From: Acidovorax sp. | Lineage (GTDB): Bacteria; Pseudomonadota; Gammaproteobacteria; Burkholderiales; Burkholderiaceae_C | NCBI GenBank assembly: GCA_031277855.1 | Contig: JAITLO010000008.1 | Span: forward strand, 1 to 64,000 | Length of the DNA: 64,000 nt | Reading direction: 5' to 3' | Part shown: positions 26,832 to 36,072 of the stretch, in pieces | How positions within the stretch are numbered: the stretch's first letter is position 1 | Layout: the number at the start of each line of letters is the position of its first letter | The notes under the pieces: generated by a model | What the model was told of the DNA's origin: nothing | Seen by the model: only the letters and a program-made list of their open reading frames with translations | Databases searched by the model: none | Translations under genes and position numbers: made by a program

Positions 26832-27827
26832 ATGTCCTCTATTTCCCGCCGCAGTTTTGCCTTGGGCGCTGGCGCTTTGCTGGCAGCCGCTGCCGTTCAG
26901 GCCCAGACACCGGCTTCGGCCTATCCCTCGGGTAATACGCCCATTCGCCTGGTCGTGCCCTATGCGGCCGGCGGCTCCTCGGACTTCGTGGCGCGCCTGC
27001 TGGTGCGCAAGATGGGCGAGAACATGAAGCACAGCTTCGTGGTGGACAACCGTCCCGGTGGCAACACCATCATCGCGGCCGAGCATGTGTCCAAGTCCAA
27101 GCCCGATGGCTACACCTTCTACCTGATCGGCGAGCTCACCCATGCCTCGCTGAGCGCGCTCAACGCCAAGCTGCCTTTTGATCCGGTCAAGGACTTCACA
27201 GGTATCACCAACCTGGTGGAGTCGCCGCTGGTGATTTCGGTGCCGCCGCAATTCCCGGCCGCCAACCTCAAGGAATTCGTGGCCTATGCCAAGGCCCACC
27301 CGGGCGAGCTCAATTTCGGCTCGGCTGGTCTGGGCAACACCTTGCACCTGGCGGGCGAGAACTTCTCGCGCCAGACCGGTGTGCAGCTCAACCATGTGCA
27401 GTACAAGGGTGCATCGCAGGCCATTCTCGACTTGCTGGCCGGCCGCATCCAGGTCATGTTCGACCTGCCGCAAACCCCCATGCCCCATATCCAGAGCGGC
27501 AAGCTCAAGGCCCTGGCCGTGACCTCGGCCAAGCGCCTGCCCATGCTGCCCGATGTGCCCACCACCACCGAGGCTGGTTTCCCCAACTACCGCTTTGTGA
27601 CGCGCATTGGCGTGGCCGCCCCCGCAGGCACGCCCAAGCCCATCATCGACAAGCTCTACGCCGAAGTGACCAAGGTGGTGAACGACCCCGAATTCCGCAC
27701 GGCCGTCGAGGGCCAGGCCATGTTTCCCGCACCCAGCGCTTCGCCAGCGGCCTACCAAAAGCGCCTGCAGGACAGCATGGTCACCGTGGGCGAGCTGCTG
27801 CGCGGCGCCAATGTCCAGCCCCAATAA
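26832..27827 (+). CDS. Bug-family tripartite-transporter solute-binding protein
   Basis: A periplasmic binding protein of the Bug (TctC) family with 331 residues. The start at 26832 follows AGGAGA and gives a Tat-like signal SRRSFALGAGALLAAAA. Family marks include IRLVVPYAAGGSSDFVARL, VVDNRPGGNTIIAAEHV and the C-terminal AAPAGTPKPIIDKL. No TctA/TctB membrane genes are present; orphan Bug proteins are common in this family of bacteria. The URO-D-like and dehydrogenase genes downstream suggest a carboxylate ligand, which is not identifiable. Confidence 0.9.
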   Translation: MSSISRRSFALGAGALLAAAAVQAQTPASAYPSGNTPIRLVVPYAAGGSSDFVARLLVRKMGENMKHSFVVDNRPGGNTIIAAEHVSKSKPDGYTFYLIGELTHASLSALNAKLPFDPVKDFTGITNLVESPLVISVPPQFPAANLKEFVAYAKAHPGELNFGSAGLGNTLHLAGENFSRQTGVQLNHVQYKGASQAILDLLAGRIQVMFDLPQTPMPHIQSGKLKALAVTSAKRLPMLPDVPTTTEAGFPNYRFVTRIGVAAPAGTPKPIIDKLYAEVTKVVNDPEFRTAVEGQAMFPAPSASPAAYQKRLQDSMVTVGELLRGANVQPQ

Positions 27828-27890
27828 AAGCGTTGAAAGCGCTTGTTTGAGCCCCGCACCGTTTTGTAGTTTTGCTTTTCCGATAACAAC

Positions 27891-28823
27891 ATGAATCAAC
27901 GCCAACGCTTTCACGCCGCCGTCAAGGGCCAGCCTGTGGACCGTCCCCCCGTCACGGCCTGGGTGCACTTTCTGTCTGACCATTTGCAAGGTCGCCAGAC
28001 CGCCGACCTGCATATCGAGTTCCTGCGCGAGTACCAATGGGATGTGCTCAAGGTCATGAACGACTACCGCTATCCCGTGCCGACGGGTGTGCAAAGCCTG
28101 CAAGACCCGGCCAGCCTGCGCGCCTACCAGCGCATCTCGCTCAAGGACCCCTGCTTTGTGGCCCAGCTCGAATGCCTGCAGCGCATCCAGGACGCCTGCC
28201 CCGAGACGCCGTTGCTGGAAACCGGCTTTGAGCCCTACCAGCAGATCGTGCGCAACATCGGTTTTTCCCAGATGCAGAATTTCTACAGCCACCGCGGCGA
28301 GGCCCTGGCCGCGCTGGAGGTGGTGACCAAGGTGATGTGCGAGTACATCGCCGCCGTCAAGGCCCTGGGCATTGAGGGCATGTTCCTGTCCATCAACGGC
28401 GCCATTCCCGCCAATGTGGCGCGCGGCGCCACCGAGGAGCAGCACGAGGTGTTCCAAAAGCCCTTCACCGTGGCCGTGCTCCAGGCCGCCGAAGGCATGG
28501 CGCGCGTGCTGCATGTGCATGGCAGCTCGCTGGTCATGGAGCGTGTCCAAGGCTATCCGTTTGAAGTGCTCAGCGTCTCGGACCGCCTGCCCAGCAACCC
28601 CAACCTCAGCCAGCTGCGCGCCATGAGCGACAAATGCCTGATGGGGGGGATTGATGAAACCAAGATCCAGGAGCGCACCCTGCCCGAGATCGCGGCCGAG
28701 GTCGATGACAGCTTTGCCCAGGTGGGCCGCCAGAACTTCATTCTGGCGCCGGGCTGCACCATTCCCTCGTTCACCTCGCAGCGCAATCTGCGTTATCTCC
28801 GGGAATATACAAGCACCCCCTGA
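27891..28823 (+). CDS. Uroporphyrinogen-decarboxylase-fold protein (not HemE)
   Basis: A 310-residue protein of the URO-D superfamily, seen in the opening MNQRQRFHAAVKGQPVDRPPV and the late GGIDETKIQERTLPEIAAEV and NFILAPGCTIPS segments, which recur in methyltransferase-like URO-D proteins (MtaA/CmuA type). It lacks the RQAGRY-type N-terminal motif of HemE, and a corrinoid protein is not encoded nearby. It sits between a Bug binding protein and a semialdehyde dehydrogenase, so it may act on the substrate they handle. The last two codons and stop (ACC CCC TGA) belong to an intergenic repeat. Confidence 0.7.
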   Translation: MNQRQRFHAAVKGQPVDRPPVTAWVHFLSDHLQGRQTADLHIEFLREYQWDVLKVMNDYRYPVPTGVQSLQDPASLRAYQRISLKDPCFVAQLECLQRIQDACPETPLLETGFEPYQQIVRNIGFSQMQNFYSHRGEALAALEVVTKVMCEYIAAVKALGIEGMFLSINGAIPANVARGATEEQHEVFQKPFTVAVLQAAEGMARVLHVHGSSLVMERVQGYPFEVLSVSDRLPSNPNLSQLRAMSDKCLMGGIDETKIQERTLPEIAAEVDDSFAQVGRQNFILAPGCTIPSFTSQRNLRYLREYTSTP

Positions 28824-28924
28824 GGCGCTGCGCGCCTTCCCCCTCTCTGGCTTCGCCGGAGGGGGACGACACCGGCGCGGCGGGGCGGCCCTTGCGCGGT
28901 GTCTCTGGGCTGGGCTGCGCCGGT
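28816..28924 (+). repeat. GC-rich intergenic palindromic repeat, copy A
   Basis: Begins ACCCCCTGAGGCGCTGCG and contains CTTCCCCCT/AGGGGGACG as an inverted pair. Related copies lie at 30551-30677 (same strand) and 42942-43048 (opposite strand). It supplies the stop codon of the URO-D-like gene. Confidence 0.75.
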
Positions 28925-28997
28925 TTTATACGGCGGTGGTCATCGCTTCGCCTCGCGGTGCTCAGGGGCGCTTGGAGCCTCTTCATCCCATTACGAC

Positions 28998-29034
28998 AAA
29001 CCGGTCCTGGCTCAGCTGTGGTGCCGGTTTTTTT
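28998..29034 (+). terminator. Probable terminator before the semialdehyde dehydrogenase gene
   Basis: Stem AAACCGG/CCGGTTT with a 19-base loop followed by a run of T. The long loop makes it weaker than the others in the window. Confidence 0.5.
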
Positions 29035-29056
29035 GTGTCTCATGCATTGATTTTCT

Positions 29057-30559
29057 ATGACTTCCAACACAGCTTCGCGCCCTTTGCTGGCGCTGAATGA
29101 TCCTTCTTTGCTGCGCAGCGATGCGCTGGTCAATGGCCGCTGGTGCGCGGGTGACTCGCGCTTTGCGGTGCATGACCCGGCCACGGGCGCGCACCTGGTC
29201 GATGTGGCCAATCTGGGCGTGGACCAGGCGCGTGAGGCCGTGGCTGCGGCCCAGGCTGCGGGTGAGACCTGGAAGCGCCAGACCGCCAAGCAGCGCAGCC
29301 AGTTGCTGCGCCGTTGGTTTGATTTGCTGAACCAGCATGCCGAAGACCTGGCCTGCATCATGACGGCCGAGCAGGGCAAGCCCCTGGCCGAGGCACGTGG
29401 CGAGGTGGCTTATGCGGCCAGCTTTGTGGAGTGGTTTGCCGAAGAGGCCAAGCGCGTCAACGGCGAGACCCTGCCCACGTTTGACAACAACCGCCGCCTG
29501 CTGGTGCTGCGCCAGCCCATTGGCGTGTGCGCCGCCATCACGCCCTGGAACTTCCCGCTGGCCATGATCACGCGCAAGGTGGCGCCGGCCCTGGCCGCAG
29601 GTTGCACCGTGGTGGTCAAGCCGGCCGAGCTCACGCCGCTCACCGCACTGGCGGCGGCCGAGCTGGCCCAGCGCGCAGGCATTCCCGCAGGTGTGATCAA
29701 TGTGCTGAGCGCCGACAGCACCAACTCGGTGGCCATTGGCAAGCTGCTGTGCGAAAGCGATGTGGTGCGCCACCTGAGCTTTACCGGCTCCACCGAGGTG
29801 GGCCGCATTCTGATGGCCCAGTGCGCACCGACCATCAAAAAGCTGTCGCTGGAGCTGGGTGGCAACGCCCCTTTTATTGTGTTCGACGATGCAGATCTGG
29901 ACTCGGCCGTGGAGGGCGCTTTTGCCAGCAAGTTCCGCAACTCGGGCCAGACCTGTGTCTGCACCAACCGCTTTTATGTGCAGGACGGGGTGTACGAGGC
30001 CTTTGTGGAAAAGTTCGCCCAGCGCGTGCGCCAGGCCAAGGTGGGCAATGGTTTTGATGACGGCGTGGTCCAGGGTCCGCTGATTGAAGAGGCCGCGCTA
30101 CAAAAAGTGCAGCGCCATATCGACGATGCCCAGGCCCTGGGCGCGCGGGTGGTGGCTGGCGGCCAACGCCTGGGCGATTTGGGCAGCGGCCAGTTCTTTG
30201 CTCCCACGGTGCTGGCCGATGTGACGCCGGCCATGGCCTGCACGCGCGAGGAAACCTTTGGCCCGCTGGCCCCCGTGCTGCGTTTTCACAGCGAGCAGGA
30301 GGTGATTGAGGCGGCCAATGCCACGGAGTTTGGCCTGGCCAGCTATGTGTACACGCGCGATGTGGGCCGCATTTTCCGTGTGGGTGAGGCGCTGGAATAC
30401 GGCATGGTGGGCGTGAACGTGGGCATTCTGGCCACCGAGCATGTGCCCTTTGGTGGGGTCAAACAGTCGGGCCTGGGCCGCGAGGGCTCGCGCCACGGCA
30501 TGGATGACTATGTGGAGATCAAGTACATGTGCATAGGGGATGTATTGGCTACCCCCTGA
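29057..30559 (+). CDS. gabD: NAD(P)-dependent succinate-semialdehyde dehydrogenase family enzyme
   Basis: An aldehyde dehydrogenase of 500 residues. The catalytic glutamate lies in LELGGNAPFIVFDDADLD and the catalytic cysteine in FRNSGQTCVCTNR; ITPWNFPLAMITRK and the FTGSTEVGRI cofactor motif are also present. The wording of these motifs is that of GabD-type succinate-semialdehyde dehydrogenases, though glutarate-semialdehyde and related substrates are possible. No GABA transaminase is adjacent. The C-terminal LATP and stop codon are written by copy B of an intergenic repeat. Confidence 0.85.
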   Translation: MTSNTASRPLLALNDPSLLRSDALVNGRWCAGDSRFAVHDPATGAHLVDVANLGVDQAREAVAAAQAAGETWKRQTAKQRSQLLRRWFDLLNQHAEDLACIMTAEQGKPLAEARGEVAYAASFVEWFAEEAKRVNGETLPTFDNNRRLLVLRQPIGVCAAITPWNFPLAMITRKVAPALAAGCTVVVKPAELTPLTALAAAELAQRAGIPAGVINVLSADSTNSVAIGKLLCESDVVRHLSFTGSTEVGRILMAQCAPTIKKLSLELGGNAPFIVFDDADLDSAVEGAFASKFRNSGQTCVCTNRFYVQDGVYEAFVEKFAQRVRQAKVGNGFDDGVVQGPLIEEAALQKVQRHIDDAQALGARVVAGGQRLGDLGSGQFFAPTVLADVTPAMACTREETFGPLAPVLRFHSEQEVIEAANATEFGLASYVYTRDVGRIFRVGEALEYGMVGVNVGILATEHVPFGGVKQSGLGREGSRHGMDDYVEIKYMCIGDVLATP

Positions 30560-30677
30560 GCTGCTGCTGCGCAGCTTCCCCTGAAATCGGGAGGCAAGGG
30601 GCGATAGCTGAGCGCAAGGCTTGGCGTGGCCGGCATAGGCTCTTGCTCGCTGTCTCTGCGTTGGGGCGGGTGCGGCG
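30551..30677 (+). repeat. GC-rich intergenic palindromic repeat, copy B
   Basis: Begins ACCCCCTGAGCTGCTGCTGC, and its last third (CTTGCTCGCTGTCTCTGCG, then TTGGGGCGG) aligns with copy C read on the minus strand. It overlaps the stop codon of the dehydrogenase gene. Confidence 0.75.
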
Positions 30678-30713
30678 TGCCTTCTTCCCGCCTTTCCCCA
30701 CTTTCTCGGGGCG

Positions 30714-30745
30714 TAAAAAAGGCTTCCCATGGGAAGCCTTTTTGC
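30714..30745. terminator. Bidirectional terminator between the dehydrogenase gene and efp
   Basis: AAAAAAGGCTTCCC and its complement GGGAAGCCTTTTT around a 2-base centre. T-runs on both strands suit the two convergent genes. Confidence 0.8.
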
Positions 30746-30775
30746 ATGGAGCGCAGCCACTGGGCTGCGGCGCCA

Positions 30776-31330
30776 TTACACGCGCTTGCGGTATTCGCCG
30801 GTGCGGGTGTCGATTTCGATCTTGTCTTCCTGGGCCACGAACAGGGGCACAGCCACTTCGAAACCGGTAGCGATCTTGGCGGGCTTGAGCACCTTGCCGG
30901 AGGTGTCACCCTTCACGGCTGGCTCGGTCCAGGTGATTTCGCGCACGATGGTGGTGGGCAGCTCGACCGAGATGGCCTTGCCGTCATAGAACACCACTTC
31001 GGCGGTCATGCCGTCTTCCAGGTAGTTCAGGGCGTCGGCCATGTTTTCGGCTTCGACTTCGTACTGGTTGAACTCGGGGTCCATCCACACATACATCGGG
31101 TCAGCGAAGTAGGAGTAGGTGCAGTCCTTCTTGTCCAGGATCACGTTGTCGATCTTGTCGTCGGCCTTGAACACGTTTTCGGTGCCGAAGTTGCCGATCA
31201 GGCTCTTGAGCTTCATGCGCACGGTGGCAGCGCCACGGCCGCCACGGGCGTATTCGGTCTTCAGGACGATCATGGGGTCCTTACCGAACATGATCACGTT
31301 GCCGGCGCGGATTTCTTGAGCGATTTTCAT
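30776..31330 (-). CDS. efp: Translation elongation factor P
   Basis: EF-P (184 residues) relieves ribosomes stalled at proline runs. The N-terminal KOW-like domain reads [19 protein letters not shown]. The modification loop is [10 protein letters not shown], with arginine, not lysine, at position 32: this is the rhamnosylated class. The EarP rhamnosyltransferase gene lies just upstream on the same strand. The C-terminal OB domains end in the conserved TGEYRKRV. Confidence 0.96.
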   Translation of the reverse strand: MKIAQEIRAGNVIMFGKDPMIVLKTEYARGGRGAATVRMKLKSLIGNFGTENVFKADDKIDNVILDKKDCTYSYFADPMYVWMDPEFNQYEVEAENMADALNYLEDGMTAEVVFYDGKAISVELPTTIVREITWTEPAVKGDTSGKVLKPAKIATGFEVAVPLFVAQEDKIEIDTRTGEYRKRV

Positions 31331-31493
31331 AGCTGTCTTGCTGAGGGTGAAGCCGCTCTACGCAGCAGGCAAGAGCGTCCATGGCGTTCCATGGCGAAGG
31401 GCCTGCCGCATGTTCCGCGGCGGGAGCATCCCGCGGCTGCAGTCTGTTTATGGCAAGGCCATAAGACTGGGCCGAAGAGGCAAAAGCGCAATT

Positions 31494-32630
31494 TTAGCTT
31501 TTTTCCGCCACGAACTGCAGCAGCTGGCAGATCAGCCCGGTTTGCGCCTGCAATCTTTGACGCGCCGCAAGCATGCAGACCTGCCATTCGCGCAGCAGAT
31601 CGGGGGTGAGCAGGGGCAGGGCGCTTGGCTCAGCCATGCCATTCCAGGCATGGTGAAAAGACCGCAGCGATGCTGGGGCCTGCAGCCAATCCAGAAAAGC
31701 GTTGAGCTTGGCATGGTGGGCGTTGTCCTGCTGGGGGTAGATATGCCAGACCATGGGCTGGCCGGCCCACAGTGCACGCACCAGCGAATCTTCGCCGCGC
31801 ACCAGGTTCAGGTCGCAGGCCCACAACATCTCGTCAAACTGCGGCTGCGGGCAGGCTCTCAGAGCATGGACTGCTATGCTTTTGTAATCGGCCTGGGCCT
31901 GCATGGCCGCATGGACGGCGGCCGTGGCACGGCCGGGGGTGAGCAGCAGGCGCGGCTGCCAATCCGGCAAGCATGCACCGGCTTGCAGCTGGGCCAGCAA
32001 TTGGGGCAGGGCGGGTGGCTCGTAGCAAAACAGGCTGATGGCGCAGTTGCCGGCCTGCAAGCCATGGGCTGTGCGCCAGGCTGTACGGTCAAAAGTGGCC
32101 TGGCGTGCGGGCAAGTCTTGCTCGGCCAGCAGGCCACCGGTGTAGTCCGTAAAGCCGGGGTAGAAAAACCAGCGTGTCAGCCCTGCAGCCGGCCCGCTCA
32201 TCAAACGCGAGGGCAGGCGGTGGCAGCGCGCCACATAGTCTTCGGCGGAGAGGTATTCCAGATTGATCCACACCGGCGCCTGCCCAGCCGCAGCCCGGGC
32301 CGCAATGGCCTGCACAAAGGGCGTGGGAATCTCACAGCCAAAGGCCTCTATCACCACATCGCCAATGTCTGTGGGCACATCGCCGGGCTGCGTGGGCCAG
32401 GCATGCACCGTGAGGCCGGCCGGGTGGGGAGCGGGGGCCATCCACTGCAAGGCGCTGGCGTCGTCCATCCACAGCCGCACGGTCTGGCCGAGTGCCACCA
32501 GCTCGGCCGCAGTGCGCCAGCACACGCCCACATCGCCAAAGTTGTCGATCACCTGGCAAAAAATATCCCAGCTGCGGGGGGGCACAACGGGCGTATGGGC
32601 CTCAGGGGTGAGGGGGCGGAAATCGAGCAT
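31494..32630 (-). CDS. earP: EF-P arginine rhamnosyltransferase EarP
   Basis: EarP transfers rhamnose from dTDP-rhamnose to Arg32 of EF-P. The 378-residue protein shows IFCQVIDNFGDVGVCWRTA near the N-terminus (with the catalytic-loop aspartates) and the nucleotide-sugar-binding RGEDSLVRALWAGQPMVWHI near the C-terminus. It lies 163 bp upstream of efp on the same strand; the gap holds a GC-rich inverted repeat around 31415-31440. A LysR gene ends only 9 bp before its ATG. Confidence 0.94.
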   Translation of the reverse strand: MLDFRPLTPEAHTPVVPPRSWDIFCQVIDNFGDVGVCWRTAAELVALGQTVRLWMDDASALQWMAPAPHPAGLTVHAWPTQPGDVPTDIGDVVIEAFGCEIPTPFVQAIAARAAAGQAPVWINLEYLSAEDYVARCHRLPSRLMSGPAAGLTRWFFYPGFTDYTGGLLAEQDLPARQATFDRTAWRTAHGLQAGNCAISLFCYEPPALPQLLAQLQAGACLPDWQPRLLLTPGRATAAVHAAMQAQADYKSIAVHALRACPQPQFDEMLWACDLNLVRGEDSLVRALWAGQPMVWHIYPQQDNAHHAKLNAFLDWLQAPASLRSFHHAWNGMAEPSALPLLTPDLLREWQVCMLAARQRLQAQTGLICQLLQFVAEKS

Positions 32631-32639
32631 GGACAGGTT

Positions 32640-33545
32640 TCAATCGGCGGCCGGCTGGCACAAATGTGTGGCCAGCAGCTGGGTGACAGGGGGCAGTGCC
32701 TCGGTGGCGCGCACGCACAGCATCAGCTGGCGCTCGGCCCAGGGTTCTTGCAGGCGAATGCTGCGCAGCGGCAGCGCGCCCAGGTAGAGGCTGGCGCTGC
32801 CCTCGGGCAGTATGCCAATGCCCAGGCCGGAGGCCACCATCAGGCACAGGGCGTCATAGCCCGTGACCTTCATGCGCAGCCGCAGCTGCAGGCCCTGGTC
32901 GGCCGCGGCACGGGTGACCAGGTGGTTGAGCGCGCTGCCGGCATGCATGCCCACCCAGTCGTACTCCACCAGTTCGGCCAGGCGCACGCTGCGCCGTCGC
33001 ACCAGGGCATGGCCCAGGGGCACGACCACGGTGAGCCGGTCGCGCCGGTAGGGGCGCAGGCTGAGTTTCTCGCCATAGCTGCCGGCATTGAGCAGGCCGA
33101 TATCGGCCTCGTTGTCGGCCACGGCGCAGGCAATGTCGGTGCTCACCCGTTCCTGCAGGCGCACATCCACCTGCGGGTGCTGGGCCAGAAAGCGCTGCAG
33201 CTGCGCCGGCAGAAACTGGGTGATGGCCGAGATGTTCGCCACCACGCGCACATGGCCGCGCAGGCCGCTGCCATGGTCGCGGCCGTAGTCCTTGATTTGC
33301 GTGGCAATGCCGTCCAGCTCATTGAGCACGCTGCGCGCCATGTTCAAGAGCGCATAGGCCGCCGCTGTGGGCTGGCTGCCGCGGTTGCTGCGGGTGAACA
33401 GCTCCACCTGCAACTGGGCCTCCAGCTCGGCCAGGCGGCGGCTGGCGGCCGAGGGCGCAATATGCTCGCGCGCGGCGGCACGGGCAATGGCGCTTTCTTC
33501 CATGACGGCCACAAACAGGCGCAGGGTGACGGGGTCGAGTTTCAT
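32640..33545 (-). CDS. LysR-family transcriptional regulator
   Basis: A 301-residue LysR regulator. The N-terminal helix-turn-helix is VTLRLFVAVMEESAIARAAA followed by APSAASRRLAELEAQL; the rest is the two-lobed co-inducer domain. It is divergent from the CoA-transferase gene across 159 bp, the usual geometry for regulating that cluster. On its other side it is only 9 bp from earP on the same strand, so read-through into earP is possible. Confidence 0.93.
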   Translation of the reverse strand: MKLDPVTLRLFVAVMEESAIARAAAREHIAPSAASRRLAELEAQLQVELFTRSNRGSQPTAAAYALLNMARSVLNELDGIATQIKDYGRDHGSGLRGHVRVVANISAITQFLPAQLQRFLAQHPQVDVRLQERVSTDIACAVADNEADIGLLNAGSYGEKLSLRPYRRDRLTVVVPLGHALVRRRSVRLAELVEYDWVGMHAGSALNHLVTRAAADQGLQLRLRMKVTGYDALCLMVASGLGIGILPEGSASLYLGALPLRSIRLQEPWAERQLMLCVRATEALPPVTQLLATHLCQPAAD

Positions 33546-33704
33546 AAGCAGGGGAGAACAGGGCGGCCATTATCCCGTGGGTGGCTCTGGCTATGCCCAA
33601 ATGCGATGGCAGCTTCGCATTTCAGCGTTTTGCACAGCGCGTGGCTGGCGGCAAGATGCTCGCCAGAGCCCGGATGCCGGGCCGTGTAGGGAGACAGACA
33701 AGCA

Positions 33705-34940
33705 ATGTCCACAACGCAATGGATACGAGACCCCGCCACCCAGACCGCCACGCCGCGTGCGCTGGAGGGCATCAAGGTGGTGGAAATGGGCCAGCTGATT
33801 GCCGGGCCTTTTTGCGGCAAGACCCTGGGTGAGTTCGGCGCCGATGTGGTGAAGATCGAAGCCCCCGGCGCGGGCGACCCGCTGCGCAACTGGCGGCTGA
33901 TTCAGGACGGTACCTCCGTGTGGTGGCAGGTGCAGTCGCGCAACAAGCGCTCGGTGGCGCTGGACCTGCGCCAGGCCGAAGCCCAAGCGCTGGCGCGCCA
34001 GCTGATTGCCGAGGCCGATGTGCTGGTGGAGAACTTCCGCCCCGGCACGCTGGAGGGCTGGGGCATGGCGCCCGAGCAGTTGCACGCCATCAACCCCGGC
34101 CTGGTGATTCTGCGCATCTCCGGCTATGGTCAGACCGGCCCCTACCGTGATCTGCCCGGCTTTGGTGTGATTGGCGAAGCCATGGGCGGCCTGCGCCATC
34201 TGACGGCCGAGCCCGGCCGCGTGCCGGTGCGCGTGGGGGTGTCGATTGGCGACACGCTGGCCGCTCTGCATGGGGTGATTGGAGTGATGATGGCGCTCTA
34301 CCATCGCAAGGTGCAGGGCGGGCCCGGTCAGGTGATTGATGTGGCCTTGCACGAGGCCGTATTCAATGTGATGGAAAGCCTGCTGCCCGAATACAGTGCC
34401 TTTGGCGCCGTGCGTGAGGCCGCAGGCAGTGCACTGCCGGGCATTGCGCCCTCGAATGCCTACCCTTGCCAGGACGGTTGGGTGCTGGTGGCCGGCAATG
34501 GCGACTCCATCTTCAAGCGCCTGATGACCACGATTGGTCGGCAGGATTTGGCCGACGATGCACAGCTGGCCGATAACGCCGGCCGCGTGGCCCGGGTGGC
34601 CGAAATCGATGCGGTGATTGGCGCCTGGACCCAGGGCCAGAGCGTGCAGCAGGTGATGGAACAACTGGCCGCAGCCCGCGTGCCGGCCGGCAAGGTCTAC
34701 ACCGCCAAGGACATTGCCGAAGACCCGCATTACCGCGCCCGCGAGATGATTCTGACCCAGCGCACCCGTGATGGGCATGCGGTGGAAGTGCCGGGCGTGG
34801 TGCCCAAGCTCTCGCGCACACCTGGCACGGTGCGCAGCAACGCTCCCCATGTGGGTGACGACACCGACGCCGTGCTGGCCGAGGTGGGCTTGAGCAGCGA
34901 GCAGATTGCCCAGCTGCGTGCCAAGGGGATCATCCAATGA
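33705..34940 (+). CDS. Family III CoA-transferase (CaiB/BaiF family)
   Basis: A CaiB/BaiF-type enzyme of 411 residues that moves CoA between carboxylates. The N-terminal GIKVVEMGQLIAGPF.. and FGADVVKIEAPGAGD segments, NKRSVALDL and ENFRPG are typical. The catalytic aspartate is Asp212 in GQVIDVALHE. Its stop overlaps the start of an HMG-CoA-lyase-like gene (ATGA), so the pair probably activates an acid to its CoA ester and then cleaves it. A branched 3-hydroxy or 2-methyl dicarboxylate (for example 3-hydroxy-3-methylglutarate or citramalate) fits, but the substrate is not proven. Confidence 0.88.
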   Translation: MSTTQWIRDPATQTATPRALEGIKVVEMGQLIAGPFCGKTLGEFGADVVKIEAPGAGDPLRNWRLIQDGTSVWWQVQSRNKRSVALDLRQAEAQALARQLIAEADVLVENFRPGTLEGWGMAPEQLHAINPGLVILRISGYGQTGPYRDLPGFGVIGEAMGGLRHLTAEPGRVPVRVGVSIGDTLAALHGVIGVMMALYHRKVQGGPGQVIDVALHEAVFNVMESLLPEYSAFGAVREAAGSALPGIAPSNAYPCQDGWVLVAGNGDSIFKRLMTTIGRQDLADDAQLADNAGRVARVAEIDAVIGAWTQGQSVQQVMEQLAAARVPAGKVYTAKDIAEDPHYRAREMILTQRTRDGHAVEVPGVVPKLSRTPGTVRSNAPHVGDDTDAVLAEVGLSSEQIAQLRAKGIIQ

Positions 34941-35917
34941 GCGCGGTGAACGTATGGCAAGGCGCTGGCCGCCGCATCTATATGAACGAGGTGGGCACGC
35001 GTGACGGGCTGCAGATGGAGCAGACCTTTGTGCCCACGGCCGAGAAGATTGCGCTGGTGAATGCGCTGTCGGCGGCAGGGTTGTCCAAGATTGAAGTCAC
35101 GGCCTTTGTCTCGCCCACGGCGATTCCGGCGCTGCGCGATGGCGAGATCGTGATGCGTGAGATAGAGCGCCGCCCGGGCACCATCTACACCGCCCTGGTG
35201 CCCAATGTGCGTGGCGCCGAGCGCGCCATTGATGCCCGCACCGACGAGCTCAATCTGGTGATGTCGGTCAGCGAAACCCACAACCTGTGCAATCTGCGCA
35301 TGCAGCGCAGCCAGTCGTTTGCGGCCCTGCAGCAGGTGGTGGCCACGGCCCAGCAGGCTGCGGTGGCGGTGAATGTCTCGCTGTCCTGCTGCTTTGGCTG
35401 CCCCATGGAGGGCGGCGTGCCGCAGGCCGAGGTGCTGGCCTGGGTGCAGCGCTTTGTCGACCTGGGCGTGCAGGGAGTGACGCTGTGCGACACCACGGGC
35501 ATGGCCTATCCAAGCCAGGTGCTGGCGCTGGTGGCCGCCTGCAAGGCGCGCTGGCCGCAGCTGGGGCTGACGCTGCACTTTCACAACACGCGCGGCATGG
35601 CACTGGCCAATGTGCTGGCGGCCATAGATGCCGGGGCGGACCGTTTTGATGCATCGATGGGTGGACTGGGCGGCTGCCCCTATGCGCCCGGTGCCTCAGG
35701 CAATGCCTGTACCGAGGACATCGTGCATGCGCTGGCGCTGATGGACTATGACACCGGTGTCGATCTTGCGGCCGTGGTGGCAGCGGCCCAAAGCCTGCCG
35801 GCGCTGATAGGCCACGACATTCCCAGCCAGATTGCCAAGGCCGGGCCACGCTGGGCCTTGCACCTGCCGCCGGCGGGTTTTCAGGAGATCCGCGAGCGCG
35901 CCCTGGCCAAGGGCTGA
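34937..35917 (+). CDS. Hydroxymethylglutaryl-CoA lyase-like enzyme
   Basis: A 326-residue aldolase-type lyase of the HMG-CoA lyase family. NEVGTRDGLQME carries the metal-binding aspartate, LHFHNTRGMALAN the metal-binding histidines, and GLGGCPYAPGASGN the signature catalytic cysteine Cys247. It would split a 3-hydroxy-3-methyl-acyl-CoA into acetyl-CoA or pyruvate plus a keto product. It is translationally coupled to the CoA-transferase and followed by a Bug binding protein gene. Confidence 0.88.
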   Translation: MSAVNVWQGAGRRIYMNEVGTRDGLQMEQTFVPTAEKIALVNALSAAGLSKIEVTAFVSPTAIPALRDGEIVMREIERRPGTIYTALVPNVRGAERAIDARTDELNLVMSVSETHNLCNLRMQRSQSFAALQQVVATAQQAAVAVNVSLSCCFGCPMEGGVPQAEVLAWVQRFVDLGVQGVTLCDTTGMAYPSQVLALVAACKARWPQLGLTLHFHNTRGMALANVLAAIDAGADRFDASMGGLGGCPYAPGASGNACTEDIVHALALMDYDTGVDLAAVVAAAQSLPALIGHDIPSQIAKAGPRWALHLPPAGFQEIRERALAKG

Positions 35918-36072
35918 GCGCAGCGGTCAGAGCGCATGCGATGCAGCGGCAGGCTTTGCGGGGGCAAGGCTCGGGCTGCGCGGCATGGAGATTTTTCCAG
36001 CAGCAGGGAGCCCGCAGGGGGCGGGCGCATCCCTATAACAAGCCGACAGGCAATCAACCCAAGGAGACTTTG

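Noticed and set aside
26805..28550. Very long open frame (about 580 codons) on the minus strand opposite the Bug and URO-D-like genes
   Set aside because: Composition is Gly/His/Ala/Leu-rich with no family motif, and the opposite strand encodes clear proteins. It is the mirror of GC-rich coding sequence.
27891..28823. Calling the URO-D-fold protein HemE
   Set aside because: It lacks the N-terminal RQAGRY-type motif and is too short, and its neighbours are catabolic.
31338..33689. Long open frame (about 780 codons) on the plus strand opposite earP and the LysR gene
   Set aside because: Both opposing genes are firmly identified; the frame is low-complexity and crosses their boundary.
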